NCBI GenBank assembly: GCA_029098305.1 | Contig: JAQXOB010000008.1 | Location: 1 to 42,135 of the forward strand | Reading direction: 5' to 3' | DNA length: 42,135 bases | Source of the DNA: Clostridia bacterium | Lineage (GTDB): Bacteria; Bacillota; Clostridia; Oscillospirales; Acutalibacteraceae | Part shown: in pieces, positions 26,249 through 34,429 of the stretch | Position numbering within the stretch: the stretch's first letter is position 1 | Layout of the letters: each line of letters begins with the position of its first letter | The notes under the pieces: generated by a model | Told to the model about the DNA's origin: nothing | Databases searched by the model: none | The model's input: only the letters and a program-made list of their open reading frames with translations | Program-made: the position numbers and the translations under genes

Positions 26249-26974
26249 TTAAGTGTTTTTTAACAGCTTAATATCTTCTTTTGTTAGTTCGATTTTTTCA
26301 TACATATCGGGGCGAAGCTCTTTTGTTATCAAAAGTGACTGTAATCTTCGCCATTTTCGCACGTTTTCGTGATGACCTGATATAAGAACTTCAGGTACAG
26401 TTTTATCATGCCACACCTGTGGCTTTGTGTATTGCGGGTATTCCAGTAAACCGCTATAGTGGCTCTCTTCCTCAAAGCACAGGGCATCTGAAAGCACACC
26501 GTCTTTCATTCTGCTGATAGAGTCTGCAAGTACGAGTGCAGGCAACTCACCGCCGGTCAATACATAATCGCCAATAGATATTTCTTCATCCACATATTCA
26601 TCGAGGACTCTTTGGTCTACACCTTCATAATGCCCACAAAGTATGCAAATATTATCATATTGTGCAAGCTCTTTTACCTTTTTCTGTGTTAGTGTTTGCC
26701 CTTTGGGCGACATATATACCAGATGAGGGCGTGTTCCGTTCTTTTTGCAAATATCTTCAAAGCACAGTGCAATAGGCTCTGCTTTCATTAACATTCCCAT
26801 GCCTCCGCCATATGGTGTATCGTCCACTCGGCGGTGCTTGTCAAAGGCGAAATCTCTTAGCTGATGACATTCTATATCAATATGGCCACTTTTTCTGGCA
26901 CGTCCGATTATGCTTTCGCTCAAAAAGGATTCGCACATTTCGGGAAAGAGCGTGATAATATCAATCTTCATCAT
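26249..26974 (-). CDS. trmD: tRNA (guanine-N1)-methyltransferase
   Basis: Methylates G37 of tRNAs using S-adenosylmethionine, preventing frameshifts. The knotted SPOUT fold motifs are clear: MKIDIITLFPEMCESFL at the start, RVDDTPYGGGMGMLMK near 50, CGHYEGVDQRV near 114, and IGDYVLTGGELPALVLADSI near 135. 241 residues is the usual size. The start overlaps the end of rimM by 14 nt (or 11 nt if ATG 26971 is used), with AAGGGAATG as ribosome site, so translation is coupled as in many bacteria. Confidence 0.97.
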   Translation of the reverse strand: MMKIDIITLFPEMCESFLSESIIGRARKSGHIDIECHQLRDFAFDKHRRVDDTPYGGGMGMLMKAEPIALCFEDICKKNGTRPHLVYMSPKGQTLTQKKVKELAQYDNICILCGHYEGVDQRVLDEYVDEEISIGDYVLTGGELPALVLADSISRMKDGVLSDALCFEEESHYSGLLEYPQYTKPQVWHDKTVPEVLISGHHENVRKWRRLQSLLITKELRPDMYEKIELTKEDIKLLKNT

Positions 26975-27476
26975 CAAACATTCCCTTCATTGGGCGAATT
27001 TTTATCAGTTCATTTTCGATATCAATGCTGATTACTACATCATCAATCACCGGAATATAACTTTTTTTGCCATCATCATTGGTTACTTCATACACATCGT
27101 TTGCACCGGTGGCAAAAACCTCTGTAACATTGCCATAGCAGACGTTCTCGTCATCAGCATTGCAAACCCTTGAGCCTATAAGGTCTTGTATAAAATAAGC
27201 GTCTTTATCCTTTAGGATATCGCTTCTTTCGGCATACACCACAACACCTCTTAGCTTTTCTGCTGATTCCACAGTGCTTATACCATCTATTTTTGTGATA
27301 GTTTGGTTTTTGTGTGGCTTTGAGCTTACATTGTAGCACACGCTACCGTCTTTGTTGTATAATTTTTTTATTTTGCTTAGAATTTCGGGAGAGTCACACC
27401 ATGAGTCTATACGCACTTCGCCTTTTATGCCATGGGTTGTAACAATCTTTCCTACCTCAAGATATTTTTTTAACAT
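26961..27476 (-). CDS. rimM: 16S rRNA processing protein RimM
   Basis: Ribosome maturation factor for the 30S head. 171 residues with the N-terminal motif YLEVGKIVTTHGIKGEVRI (5-23) and a C-terminal PRC-barrel (DLIGSRVCNADDE...GANDVYEV...YIPVIDDVVISIDIE...IRPMKGMFD). It lies directly before trmD in the standard rimM-trmD pair; rpsP and rplS, often in the same operon, are not adjacent here. AAAGGAAAT precedes the ATG. Confidence 0.96.
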   Translation of the reverse strand: MLKKYLEVGKIVTTHGIKGEVRIDSWCDSPEILSKIKKLYNKDGSVCYNVSSKPHKNQTITKIDGISTVESAEKLRGVVVYAERSDILKDKDAYFIQDLIGSRVCNADDENVCYGNVTEVFATGANDVYEVTNDDGKKSYIPVIDDVVISIDIENELIKIRPMKGMFDDED

Positions 27477-27594
27477 GGTTATTTCCTTTCGGACTTTCTT
27501 TTTTGATTTTTTAGATTATAACACAGATTTATTGAATATTTCAATCGCTTGCGAAAATAATACTTATAAAATAATTCCAAAGGAGATAAAGACA

Positions 27595-28152
27595 ATGCCG
27601 GTAGCAACAGTTAAAAATTTACAAGGTAGCAAGACCGAAAAAAACATTTACACCGCTTTTACAGGCGAAACTCAGGCTCACATCAAGTATACCTACTACG
27701 CTGAGAAGGCACGTGAGAATGGTTACAATCAGATAGCAAATATTTTTGAAGAGACTGCAAAAAACGAGCTTGCTCACGCAAAAATTTGGTTTGAATATCT
27801 CAAGGGTGGCGAGGTGCCAAGCACGGTAGAAAACCTTAACGATGGCATAAGCGGAGAGCATTTTGAGTGGACAGAGATGTATGCCGATATGGCAAAAGAT
27901 GCTCGCTCAGAGGGCTTCGACAGACTTGCTTATCTTTTTGAAAGCATTGCAAAGATAGAAAAAGAACACGAAGAACGTTTCGCCAAACTCTTAGAAAACG
28001 TGAAAAATGGTACAGTTTTCTCTAAAGAAGGCGATGTTGTGTGGGTATGCCAGAACTGCGGTCACATTCATGTGGGAAAATCCTCTCCTCAGGTTTGCCC
28101 TGTTTGTGCTAAACCTAAGGCTTACTTTGAGGTTAAGAAAAATAATTATTAA
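27595..28152 (+). CDS. rbr: Rubrerythrin
   Basis: Non-haem iron peroxidase that removes hydrogen peroxide in anaerobes. The N-terminal four-helix ferritin-like domain has two ExxH motifs (E58-H61, E122-H125) and GETQAHIKY near 24. The C-terminal rubredoxin-like knuckle has cysteines 152, 155, 168 and 171. The 185-residue length is normal. AAGGAG lies 10 nt before ATG 27595; the longer upstream frame antisense to rimM is spurious. Structured element B begins at the base after the stop codon. Confidence 0.97.
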   Translation: MPVATVKNLQGSKTEKNIYTAFTGETQAHIKYTYYAEKARENGYNQIANIFEETAKNELAHAKIWFEYLKGGEVPSTVENLNDGISGEHFEWTEMYADMAKDARSEGFDRLAYLFESIAKIEKEHEERFAKLLENVKNGTVFSKEGDVVWVCQNCGHIHVGKSSPQVCPVCAKPKAYFEVKKNNY

Positions 28153-28480
28153 TTTACTTTTTCTTTCACGAGAAAGAAAAAGTAAACAAAAAGAAAGCGA
28201 ATCGGGCATTGATTAGATAAGATATATGGCTTTGTTGCTCGGTAGAGGGCTTTGTGGTACGAGAAAAGCTAGTATTTGCAGTCAATTACTTGCAAATACT
28301 AGCTTTTTCCTGTCTCGGTGCAGACTTTTGGGTTTTTTATCATCAGGCTTTGCTTTGTCATTTTTTGCTTGGCGATGATAACGCGGATTTGCAATCAACT
28401 ACCTGCAAATCCGCGTTATCCTAGCTTGCCGTCAGGCAAATGGACTATATCGTTTTAGTTAATTTGGTGCAAAAGGTAGC
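28153..28480 (+). repeat. Structured repeat element family 1, copy B
   Basis: Starts at the first base after the rubrerythrin stop. Head palindrome TTTACTTTTTCTTTC (28153-28167) with GAAAGAAAAAGTAAA (28172-28186): sequence differs from copies A and C but pairs fully. Stem I is 17 bp (28264-28280 with 28291-28307), almost wholly different in sequence from A and C yet fully paired. Stem II is 17 bp (28377-28393 with 28404-28420). The tail carries GACTATATCGTTTTAGTT. This is the cleanest copy. Confidence 0.88.
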
Positions 28481-28481
28481 C

Positions 28482-28536
28482 TCCCTCTGACGAGGGAGGT
28501 GGATTTTGCGAAGCAAAAGACGGAGGGAGAGAAAAG
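28482..28536 (+). repeat. Repeat family 2, partial copy
   Basis: CTCCCTCTGACGAGGGAGG hairpin followed by TTTTGCGAAGCAAAA and GACGGAGGGAGAGAAAAG, directly after element B; the distal half is missing. It also abuts the end of the minus-strand dockerin gene and could help end it. Confidence 0.75.
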
Positions 28537-28564
28537 GCATCAAATATATCAACCTATCTTTAAA

Positions 28565-29479
28565 TTATGCTATCGGTCTTTCTGTAAAATATAATTTAAA
28601 ATCTTCGCTTGATTCGATTCCGTTTTTATCTTTTATTTTCACAGTTAAAATACATATGGTTGGACTTGGTCGATCTGTGCTGATAGACACACTGTTTGTG
28701 GTGGAATAGTCATCGGTCAGCTTTTTGCCGTCTAGTAAGAACATATATTCATATGGCTCAGTGCCCATAGAGGCATTTGCTGTAATCTTGATGTTTTCAT
28801 CGCTTGTGTAGATACGAATTACTTCGCCTTCATCGTATCTTTTTTCAAATATTACTGCATTGTCAAAATCAAGTGATTTTACCAAAGGTTTATCGCTATC
28901 AAGCGATTCTACCACTTTGAAATAAAGTGATTCTTCCCTAGTTTCATCAAAGCCGTTATAAACCTTGGCGGTTATCTTATAATCTCCTGCTTTATCAAAC
29001 TTATACTCAAAAGAGCGAGCTTCTTCACGCTCACGCACCATCACGTCATTCACAAAAAACTCAAATGTAAGCGGTGCGTAACCACGGGCTTCTTCCACCG
29101 TGAATTTTACACTTTCGCCGGCTATCGCTTTGCCTGAAAGCACACTGGCTGTGATGGATGTTGCCTCTACGTATGTTCCTAAAATGTCGTCTCTGCCAAA
29201 GGTGTGGATTATCTCTGCAATTTTTTGCTGGAGGAGAGTTACATCTTCCATATTTATATCGCCATCGTTATTTACATCGGCGGCGACAAGCCCACGCTTG
29301 CTGATTTCGGTGATTTCTGCAATGTATCTTTGCAGAGTGACCACATCATCCATATTTACATGATGATCTTGTGTTACGTCGCCTATAAAAAGTGGCGTTC
29401 TCTCTGCATATGCGGTTATGATAGCTGTGCTTGCTAACATAGCGACAGCTATTAATGATGATAAAATTCTTTTTTTCAT
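28565..29479 (-). CDS. Secreted protein: N-terminal dockerin plus two Ig-like repeats (paralogue 1)
   Basis: 304 residues. Signal peptide 1-25 (MKKRILSSLIAVAML...AYA). A type I dockerin follows immediately (33-91) with calcium loops DVTQDHHVNMDD and DVNNDGDINMED. Two beta-rich Ig-like domains of about 90-100 residues follow, the second with the motif ANASMGTEPYEYMFLLDG. Similar domains occur as tandem repeats in clostridial surface proteins. Dockerins are more often C-terminal; this placement is shared with the next gene. GGAGG lies 7 nt before ATG 29479. There is no catalytic domain. It is probably the last gene of a four-gene operon. Confidence 0.92.
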   Translation of the reverse strand: MKKRILSSLIAVAMLASTAIITAYAERTPLFIGDVTQDHHVNMDDVVTLQRYIAEITEISKRGLVAADVNNDGDINMEDVTLLQQKIAEIIHTFGRDDILGTYVEATSITASVLSGKAIAGESVKFTVEEARGYAPLTFEFFVNDVMVREREEARSFEYKFDKAGDYKITAKVYNGFDETREESLYFKVVESLDSDKPLVKSLDFDNAVIFEKRYDEGEVIRIYTSDENIKITANASMGTEPYEYMFLLDGKKLTDDYSTTNSVSISTDRPSPTICILTVKIKDKNGIESSEDFKLYFTERPIA

Positions 29480-29513
29480 AGTATTACCTCCTCGAACAAT
29501 CATTAATTTGTTA

Positions 29514-30431
29514 TTACCACTCACCGTCTACAAATGTATATATCAACTTAAAGTCTTCGCTTGATTCGATTCCGTTTTTATCTCTTATTTTTATGGTCAA
29601 TATATCATCCTTGTTTTCTGATTCTTTTCTGCAAATAGACACACTGTTTGTGGTGGAATAGTCATCTGTCAGCTTTTCGCCGTCTAGCAAGAACATATAT
29701 TCATACGGAGCGGTTCCCATAGAGGCATTTGCCGTGAGGATAATATCTTCTTCGCTGTTGTCGATTAAAATATAATCGCCGTCGGAGCTGTTGTTGCAAT
29801 ATCTCACAATTTCGCTGAAATCAAGCGATTTTACCGTTGGTTTTTCGCTATCGAGTGATTCTACCACTTTATATTTAATTGATAGATATGTATACTCACC
29901 AAATCCATTGTAAATTTTGGCAGTTATCTTATATTTGCCTGCTTTATCAAACTTATGCTCATAATACATATAATGATCATTATCAGGCAATTTTACATCA
30001 TTTATATAAAGCTCGGTTTTACATAATCCGTAACCACGAATTTTGCCTATCCAGAACATTACACTTTCGCCGACCACTGCCTTGCCGGATAGTATATTTG
30101 GCATGATGGCTTTTGCACCGGGATTTACGTCGTATATGCAGTCCATATAAAATTCATCGATTAAGTTTGCTATTTTTTTCTGAATGAGTGTAACATCTTC
30201 CATATTTACTTTTTCGTCGAAATTTACATCGGCGGCGACAAGTCCACGCTTGCTGGGCTCGGTGATTTTTGCGATGTGTTTTTGCAGAGTGACCACATCA
30301 TCCATATTTACATTATCATCTTGTGTTACATCGCCGATAGATATAAAATCCGCTGTTGCATTTGCGGTTATGATAGCTGTGCTTGCTAACATAGCGACAG
30401 CCATCAGTGATGCTATGATTCTTTTTTTCAT
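29514..30431 (-). CDS. Secreted protein: N-terminal dockerin plus two Ig-like repeats (paralogue 2)
   Basis: 305 residues and a tandem duplicate of its downstream neighbour: same signal peptide type (MKKRIIASLMAVAML), same N-terminal dockerin (33-91; loops DVTQDDNVNMDD and DVNFDEKVNMED), then the same two Ig-like domains. The most conserved part is ANASMGTAPYEYMFLLDGEKLTD and the C-terminal IRDKNGIESSEDFKL. The first Ig-like domain has diverged most. AGAGGTAG precedes ATG 30431; the longer frame upstream is not supported. The next gene starts 34 nt after its stop. Confidence 0.92.
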   Translation of the reverse strand: MKKRIIASLMAVAMLASTAIITANATADFISIGDVTQDDNVNMDDVVTLQKHIAKITEPSKRGLVAADVNFDEKVNMEDVTLIQKKIANLIDEFYMDCIYDVNPGAKAIMPNILSGKAVVGESVMFWIGKIRGYGLCKTELYINDVKLPDNDHYMYYEHKFDKAGKYKITAKIYNGFGEYTYLSIKYKVVESLDSEKPTVKSLDFSEIVRYCNNSSDGDYILIDNSEEDIILTANASMGTAPYEYMFLLDGEKLTDDYSTTNSVSICRKESENKDDILTIKIRDKNGIESSEDFKLIYTFVDGEW

Positions 30432-30474
30432 AGTACTACCTCTTAAAATCCTAACAATATTTAAATACTTTATC

Positions 30475-31062
30475 CTACTTTTCCATTTTTGCAATAGCTC
30501 TTTGGAGCATAGTGACGTCATTCATATTTACAGTGCCATCAGAGTTCATATCGGATGTTACGGGATGGGCATAGCATAATTTTGCAATAGCTTTCTGCAT
30601 GGTAATTACATCTTCCATATTAACTACATAATCTGTGTTTGAGTCGCCTTTTGGTACAATTCTGTTGCCTAGGATATGCTCTACATCAGCCATCTTAAAA
30701 TAGTTGCGCTGGAGAGCCTCCTCAAGCGTGCAAACTTCCTTGCCATTAAACACATACAGGCTGATGTCGTAAGGACTATATATTTCGGGTGAAAAAACTG
30801 CGCTTCCGCATACTTCTCTGATTATCTCCATAGAAGATGCATACTCACCGCCGCCGGAGAATAGGAGATAATCGCCCAGAGTTCCGAGTGCTTTATAAAT
30901 GTAAACATACATATTTCTGTGATAAGTGTTAACATAAGATTGAAAAGATTCTTGTACGGTGCTTTCGTCATACTTGCCGTATGCATCGTCTGCGCTTGCG
31001 CTCGCCATAGCAGATATCGCCATCACAGCGGATAATATAGCACATAATATTTTCTTTTTCAT
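30475..31062 (-). CDS. Small secreted protein with C-terminal dockerin
   Basis: 195 residues. Signal peptide 1-24 (cleavage near ASASA/DD). An unrecognised domain of about 80 residues (50-132) contains LGDYLLFS...YDISLYVFNGKEVCTLEEAL. Then a complete dockerin (139-193; loops DSNTDYVVNMED and DMNSDGTVNMND). The unknown domain recurs three times in the next gene upstream. AGAGGGAT precedes the ATG. It is likely cotranscribed with its neighbours. Confidence 0.9.
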   Translation of the reverse strand: MKKKILCAILSAVMAISAMASASADDAYGKYDESTVQESFQSYVNTYHRNMYVYIYKALGTLGDYLLFSGGGEYASSMEIIREVCGSAVFSPEIYSPYDISLYVFNGKEVCTLEEALQRNYFKMADVEHILGNRIVPKGDSNTDYVVNMEDVITMQKAIAKLCYAHPVTSDMNSDGTVNMNDVTMLQRAIAKMEK

Positions 31063-31121
31063 AGTAATCCCTCTTTTCGTAAAATGAAGTGTTATTTTCT
31101 TATGGGTTTATGTTTTAGGGG

Positions 31122-32666
31122 TTAGCTTCTTCTTTCCATATGTAGCTTAAATACAAGCTCGTTAAAAGTCTTTTCGGTTAATATTCCTCCTTGCTCTAGG
31201 GCATCTTTTATTGAGATATACTTGCCATCTTTAAACAGATAGATTACATTGCCGGGAGAAGAAGCATGATAGATATAATTGCCCCAGCTTCTGCCTGATA
31301 ATTCTATTTGGCACACTATAGCAGGATAGCCTGAATCCATGTAATCTGCAATTACCATCAAAGTGCCATCACTTAGTTTATCGAAATATCTGATGTTAAC
31401 GAGATCATCATAATTCTCATTAATATAGTCTTTTCTATCCTCAGATATCGGGTTATACCCCAAATAAGCCTTGCTTATTTCTTCTTTTGTGTGGGCGTCT
31501 AGCTTACGGGGAACCAGACCTGCATATGTTCCTGCGATATATCCACACTCGCTGTCACTTTTTAGACTTGCCAAGTATTTTTGCACACACACCACGTCTT
31601 CTAAGCTAACTCCGTCACCGTTTACGTCTGCACAGCTAAGGCAGATTGTAAAATCGTTTAGTTCTGCAATGTGCTTTTGAATGGTGGTTACATCAGACAT
31701 ATTTATTTTGCCATCGTGGTCTGCATCGCCATAGCATGGTCTTGGGATATTATCAATTCCTAATTCCTCTAGCATTACATATATTCCTGCTGTTTCGGCG
31801 AAGTCAGCTACTAACGAAAATTCATAATTTATAAATTTGGTATTCTCACTATCTAAATTATATAGCTTGCCGTCGTTTAAAAGATATATTCCTGTGGGAT
31901 TAAGCGGATCGGAATACTGGTTAAAGAACACGTAATCGCCTAGCTGGTTCATGGTAACTTCCACTTTTGCTTGAGTTGATGTTAAGTAAAAAATATCTGT
32001 TTCGTGATTGTCGAATGTAAGTATTTTACCAAGATAGAGATAGCTGTTTGGGTCATAGACTTCTGAAAAGTTTTTGTTCTGCTTTTCAAAATAATCGAGG
32101 CAGGCTTCAAAGGTTTTTTCTGACTCGGCTTTTTTGTTGTATACATTTAATCTAAGAGAATTGTCCTGTTTTAGTATGGCTGTGACTTCATCGAGTGGGA
32201 GCTTGTCGCCGTTATTCATATAAGCATCTTCGATAGTGAAGTAACTCTTATTGTCAAAACAGTAGATTCCAAATCTCGATGGTCTGTTGGGGTAGCCATC
32301 GCCGATGATGACATATTCATCCGTTTTAAATGTTTGATACTGAGAAAAATCAAGGTCGATATTATCACCGTAATGATATCTGCAGTATGCGATATGATAG
32401 CCGTTTGATGTAGTTCCCAGAAGCCTATAGGTTGACGTTATAAGTCCTGCATGATGCTCGTTGATTTCGATAAAATTGTCCATTAGCTCGAATAATAATT
32501 CAGAATGATCATCTTTTTCTGTTGACTGGTCATATGTAACGATTTGAGATTTTCCGTTAGTGGAGAGTGTTTTTTCATTGGTTTTTTCTGTGGCATATGC
32601 GCCAAAGGATGACAGCATACTAGCCACAAGCATAAGTGACAATGTAATTAATATTTTTCTTTTCAT
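31122..32666 (-). CDS. Secreted protein with internal dockerin and three copies of an unknown domain
   Basis: 514 residues. Signal peptide 1-26 (cleavage near AYATEK). Three copies of an uncharacterised domain lie at about 80-165, 210-290 and 415-510, each built around a GDY-x-F/I...GIYxFxDGKxxxIxDA pattern. Between the second and third is a dockerin (312-368): loop 1 DADHDGKINMSD is canonical, while loop 2 (DVNGDGVSLED) is one residue short. AAAGGAG precedes ATG 32666. Its promoter and first 28 codons are nearly identical to those of the upstream neighbour. Confidence 0.9.
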   Translation of the reverse strand: MKRKILITLSLMLVASMLSSFGAYATEKTNEKTLSTNGKSQIVTYDQSTEKDDHSELLFELMDNFIEINEHHAGLITSTYRLLGTTSNGYHIAYCRYHYGDNIDLDFSQYQTFKTDEYVIIGDGYPNRPSRFGIYCFDNKSYFTIEDAYMNNGDKLPLDEVTAILKQDNSLRLNVYNKKAESEKTFEACLDYFEKQNKNFSEVYDPNSYLYLGKILTFDNHETDIFYLTSTQAKVEVTMNQLGDYVFFNQYSDPLNPTGIYLLNDGKLYNLDSENTKFINYEFSLVADFAETAGIYVMLEELGIDNIPRPCYGDADHDGKINMSDVTTIQKHIAELNDFTICLSCADVNGDGVSLEDVVCVQKYLASLKSDSECGYIAGTYAGLVPRKLDAHTKEEISKAYLGYNPISEDRKDYINENYDDLVNIRYFDKLSDGTLMVIADYMDSGYPAIVCQIELSGRSWGNYIYHASSPGNVIYLFKDGKYISIKDALEQGGILTEKTFNELVFKLHMERRS

Positions 32667-32748
32667 AAATCATCGCTCCTTTAAAAGAATATTTTGGTCA
32701 TTGCCTGAGTTTGGGTATGGTGGTTTTTATTGTCAGTATTCTATTGTT

Positions 32749-32777
32749 AGTATACTATATAAACAATTGAGAAACAA
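32749..32777 (-). promoter_or_regulatory. SigA promoter of the internal-dockerin gene
   Basis: On the minus strand TTGTTT, 17 nt, TATACT. The same promoter and flanks occur upstream of the next gene at 34142-34170. Confidence 0.8.
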
Positions 32778-32789
32778 CTTTTCGGACAA

Positions 32790-32840
32790 GTTTTTATAAA
32801 AATCAGCCGAAAAAAGAGAATAATCATTCTTCGGCTGATT
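32790..32840 (-). terminator. Terminator of the TDSEP-repeat gene
   Basis: AATCAGCCGAA pairs with TTCGGCTGATT (32801-32811 with 32830-32840), followed on the minus strand by TTTTATAAAAA. Confidence 0.8.
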
Positions 32841-32882
32841 ATTGGTAATTAATTATAGAGTTGTTTTATGTTTTTTTATTTG

Positions 32883-34058
32883 TTATCTCCTTCCTGCACG
32901 AATATCCTCAAATTCTTGGATACAATCTGCTATATCATTAGAATATGTGCTAAGGATGATTCGGGAGAAACCGGTATTTTCTACTATATTATGATAGAAA
33001 TCATATTTGCTGTATAATTCTGCGATTACCCTCTGCATTATTACCACAGTTTCCATATTTGCGTCATTATACTTGTTTATAGAAACCGAATAGATTTGTA
33101 AACAACTCAGATTTTCCAATCCAATCAGGTATCTTTGTAACATCACAACATCCAAAAGATCTAGATTGTAATCTTGATTGATATCAAGGAACTCATATCT
33201 GTAATTGTAGGCAAGCCGATTGTACATATGAAACAGAGTATCAAACGTAGCTCTTGAAAATAAACCTTTTTTGTAGGACTCGTGCGCATCACTCAACGCT
33301 TTATAAAAATCCTCCCATATCTGTTCATCAAAATGTTCATTTGTATTATTTTCTTTTGATGCAAGCTCTAAAAATTCAGAATACACCTCTGATCTAACAG
33401 TTAATATTATATCTTTAAGTCTGAAATACTCTTTTTTTCCTTCATCTTCATTCATGGCATTAATCAGGCTTTCGTCATGCAGATATTTTTCGGCAATGTC
33501 TGCTACTTCTTTGGTGAAACCCACACTAATATCCTTCGGAGCTTGATCGTTAGAGGCTTGTTGAGAATTATAGTTTTCTATTATAAATTTGCAGAAAGCT
33601 TTAATATATTCTCTCCAGCCTTCGGCTGTGTGTGGATAATAATGATCACAAACATCACCGTAATATGGATCATAGTCGCTATCCGGTTCGTCATCGGTAA
33701 AAGGTTCGCTGTCAGTAGCAGGTTCGCTATCGGTGGCAGGTTCGCTGTCAGTGGCAGGTTCGCTGTCGGTGGCAGGCTCGCTGTCGGTAACGGGTTCGCT
33801 GTCGGTGACAGGCTCGCTATCGGTGGCAGGTTCGCTGTCGGTAACGGGTTCGCTGTCGGTGACAGGTTCACTGTCAGTGATAGTATCGCTATCAGTAGCA
33901 GGATTGCTATCTGTGCCGGTATCTTCAGGCTCACTCTGAATAGTCGCAAGGGTGGCAGATGGTTTTCCACTGTCTTTCTCAGTTGCATATGCACCAAAAG
34001 ATAAGAGCATACTAGCCACAAGCATAAGTGACAATGTAATTAATATTTTTCTTTTCAT
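32883..34058 (-). CDS. Secreted protein with TDSEP hexapeptide repeats and a decayed dockerin
   Basis: 391 residues. Signal peptide 1-26 is nearly identical to that of the next gene. Residues 49-126 form 13 six-residue units of the type TDSEPV/TDSEPA, a strongly acidic, extended spacer. A helical region of about 160 residues without recognised family follows. Near 295-345 is a dockerin-like pair: the first loop DINQDYNLDLLD is intact, the second (SINKYNDANMET) has lost calcium ligands. The ribosome site is AAAGGAG-like (CAAAGGAGCGATG). Own promoter and terminator make it a single-gene unit. Confidence 0.88.
   Translation of the reverse strand: MKRKILITLSLMLVASMLLSFGAYATEKDSGKPSATLATIQSEPEDTGTDSNPATDSDTITDSEPVTDSEPVTDSEPATDSEPVTDSEPVTDSEPATDSEPATDSEPATDSEPATDSEPFTDDEPDSDYDPYYGDVCDHYYPHTAEGWREYIKAFCKFIIENYNSQQASNDQAPKDISVGFTKEVADIAEKYLHDESLINAMNEDEGKKEYFRLKDIILTVRSEVYSEFLELASKENNTNEHFDEQIWEDFYKALSDAHESYKKGLFSRATFDTLFHMYNRLAYNYRYEFLDINQDYNLDLLDVVMLQRYLIGLENLSCLQIYSVSINKYNDANMETVVIMQRVIAELYSKYDFYHNIVENTGFSRIILSTYSNDIADCIQEFEDIRAGRR
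33681..33914 (-). repeat. 18-bp tandem repeat coding for TDSEP units
   Basis: Thirteen 18-bp units inside the gene; ten encode near-perfect TDSEP[V/A/F]. The unit is a multiple of three, so slippage changes spacer length without breaking the frame. The repeat keeps other frames open, which are artefacts. Confidence 0.92.
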
Positions 34059-34141
34059 AAATCATCGCTCCTTTGAAGAAATTATTTTGGGAATCGTATG
34101 AGCTTGGGTATGGTGGTTTTTATTGTCAGTATTCTATTGTT

Positions 34142-34170
34142 AGTATACTATATAAACAATTGAGAAACAA
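34142..34170 (-). promoter_or_regulatory. SigA promoter of the TDSEP-repeat gene
   Basis: On the minus strand TTGTTT, 17 nt, TATACT, identical with the promoter at 32749-32777 including about 70 nt of flanking sequence. The remainder of the gap to 34,429 shows only the divergent promoter at 34342. Confidence 0.8.
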
Positions 34171-34341
34171 CTTTTCGGACAAAAAATTTGTGAATATATA
34201 ATAAATTTTTTATAAGCACAAAATATCATAACGCCTACATTGACAAAGCCCAAAATAGCCGATTTGTTATAGTGCTTTGTTTAGCCTGAGCAAATCAATT
34301 GACAAATTTTTAACATTTTTTATTAAAGATTATATTAATCC

Positions 34342-34370
34342 TTGCAAAAAGGATATTGTTTTGATATAAT
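34342..34370 (+). promoter_or_regulatory. SigA promoter of the AAA/CYTH gene
   Basis: TTGCAA, 17 nt, TATAAT, about 60 nt before the start codon. Confidence 0.75.
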
Positions 34371-34429
34371 AGAACGGCAGGTGTGAAAAATCGCATTGGT
34401 GCGAACTTTACAAAATGGGGGAATTCCTT

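Noticed and set aside
27352-27594. N-terminal extension of rubrerythrin
   Set aside because: It is antisense to rimM and rubrerythrin homology begins at 27595 after a strong ribosome site.
33681-33939. CRISPR-like regular spacing and long ORFs on the opposite strand
   Set aside because: It is an 18-bp coding tandem repeat with no spacers; the opposite-strand ORFs are low-complexity by-products.
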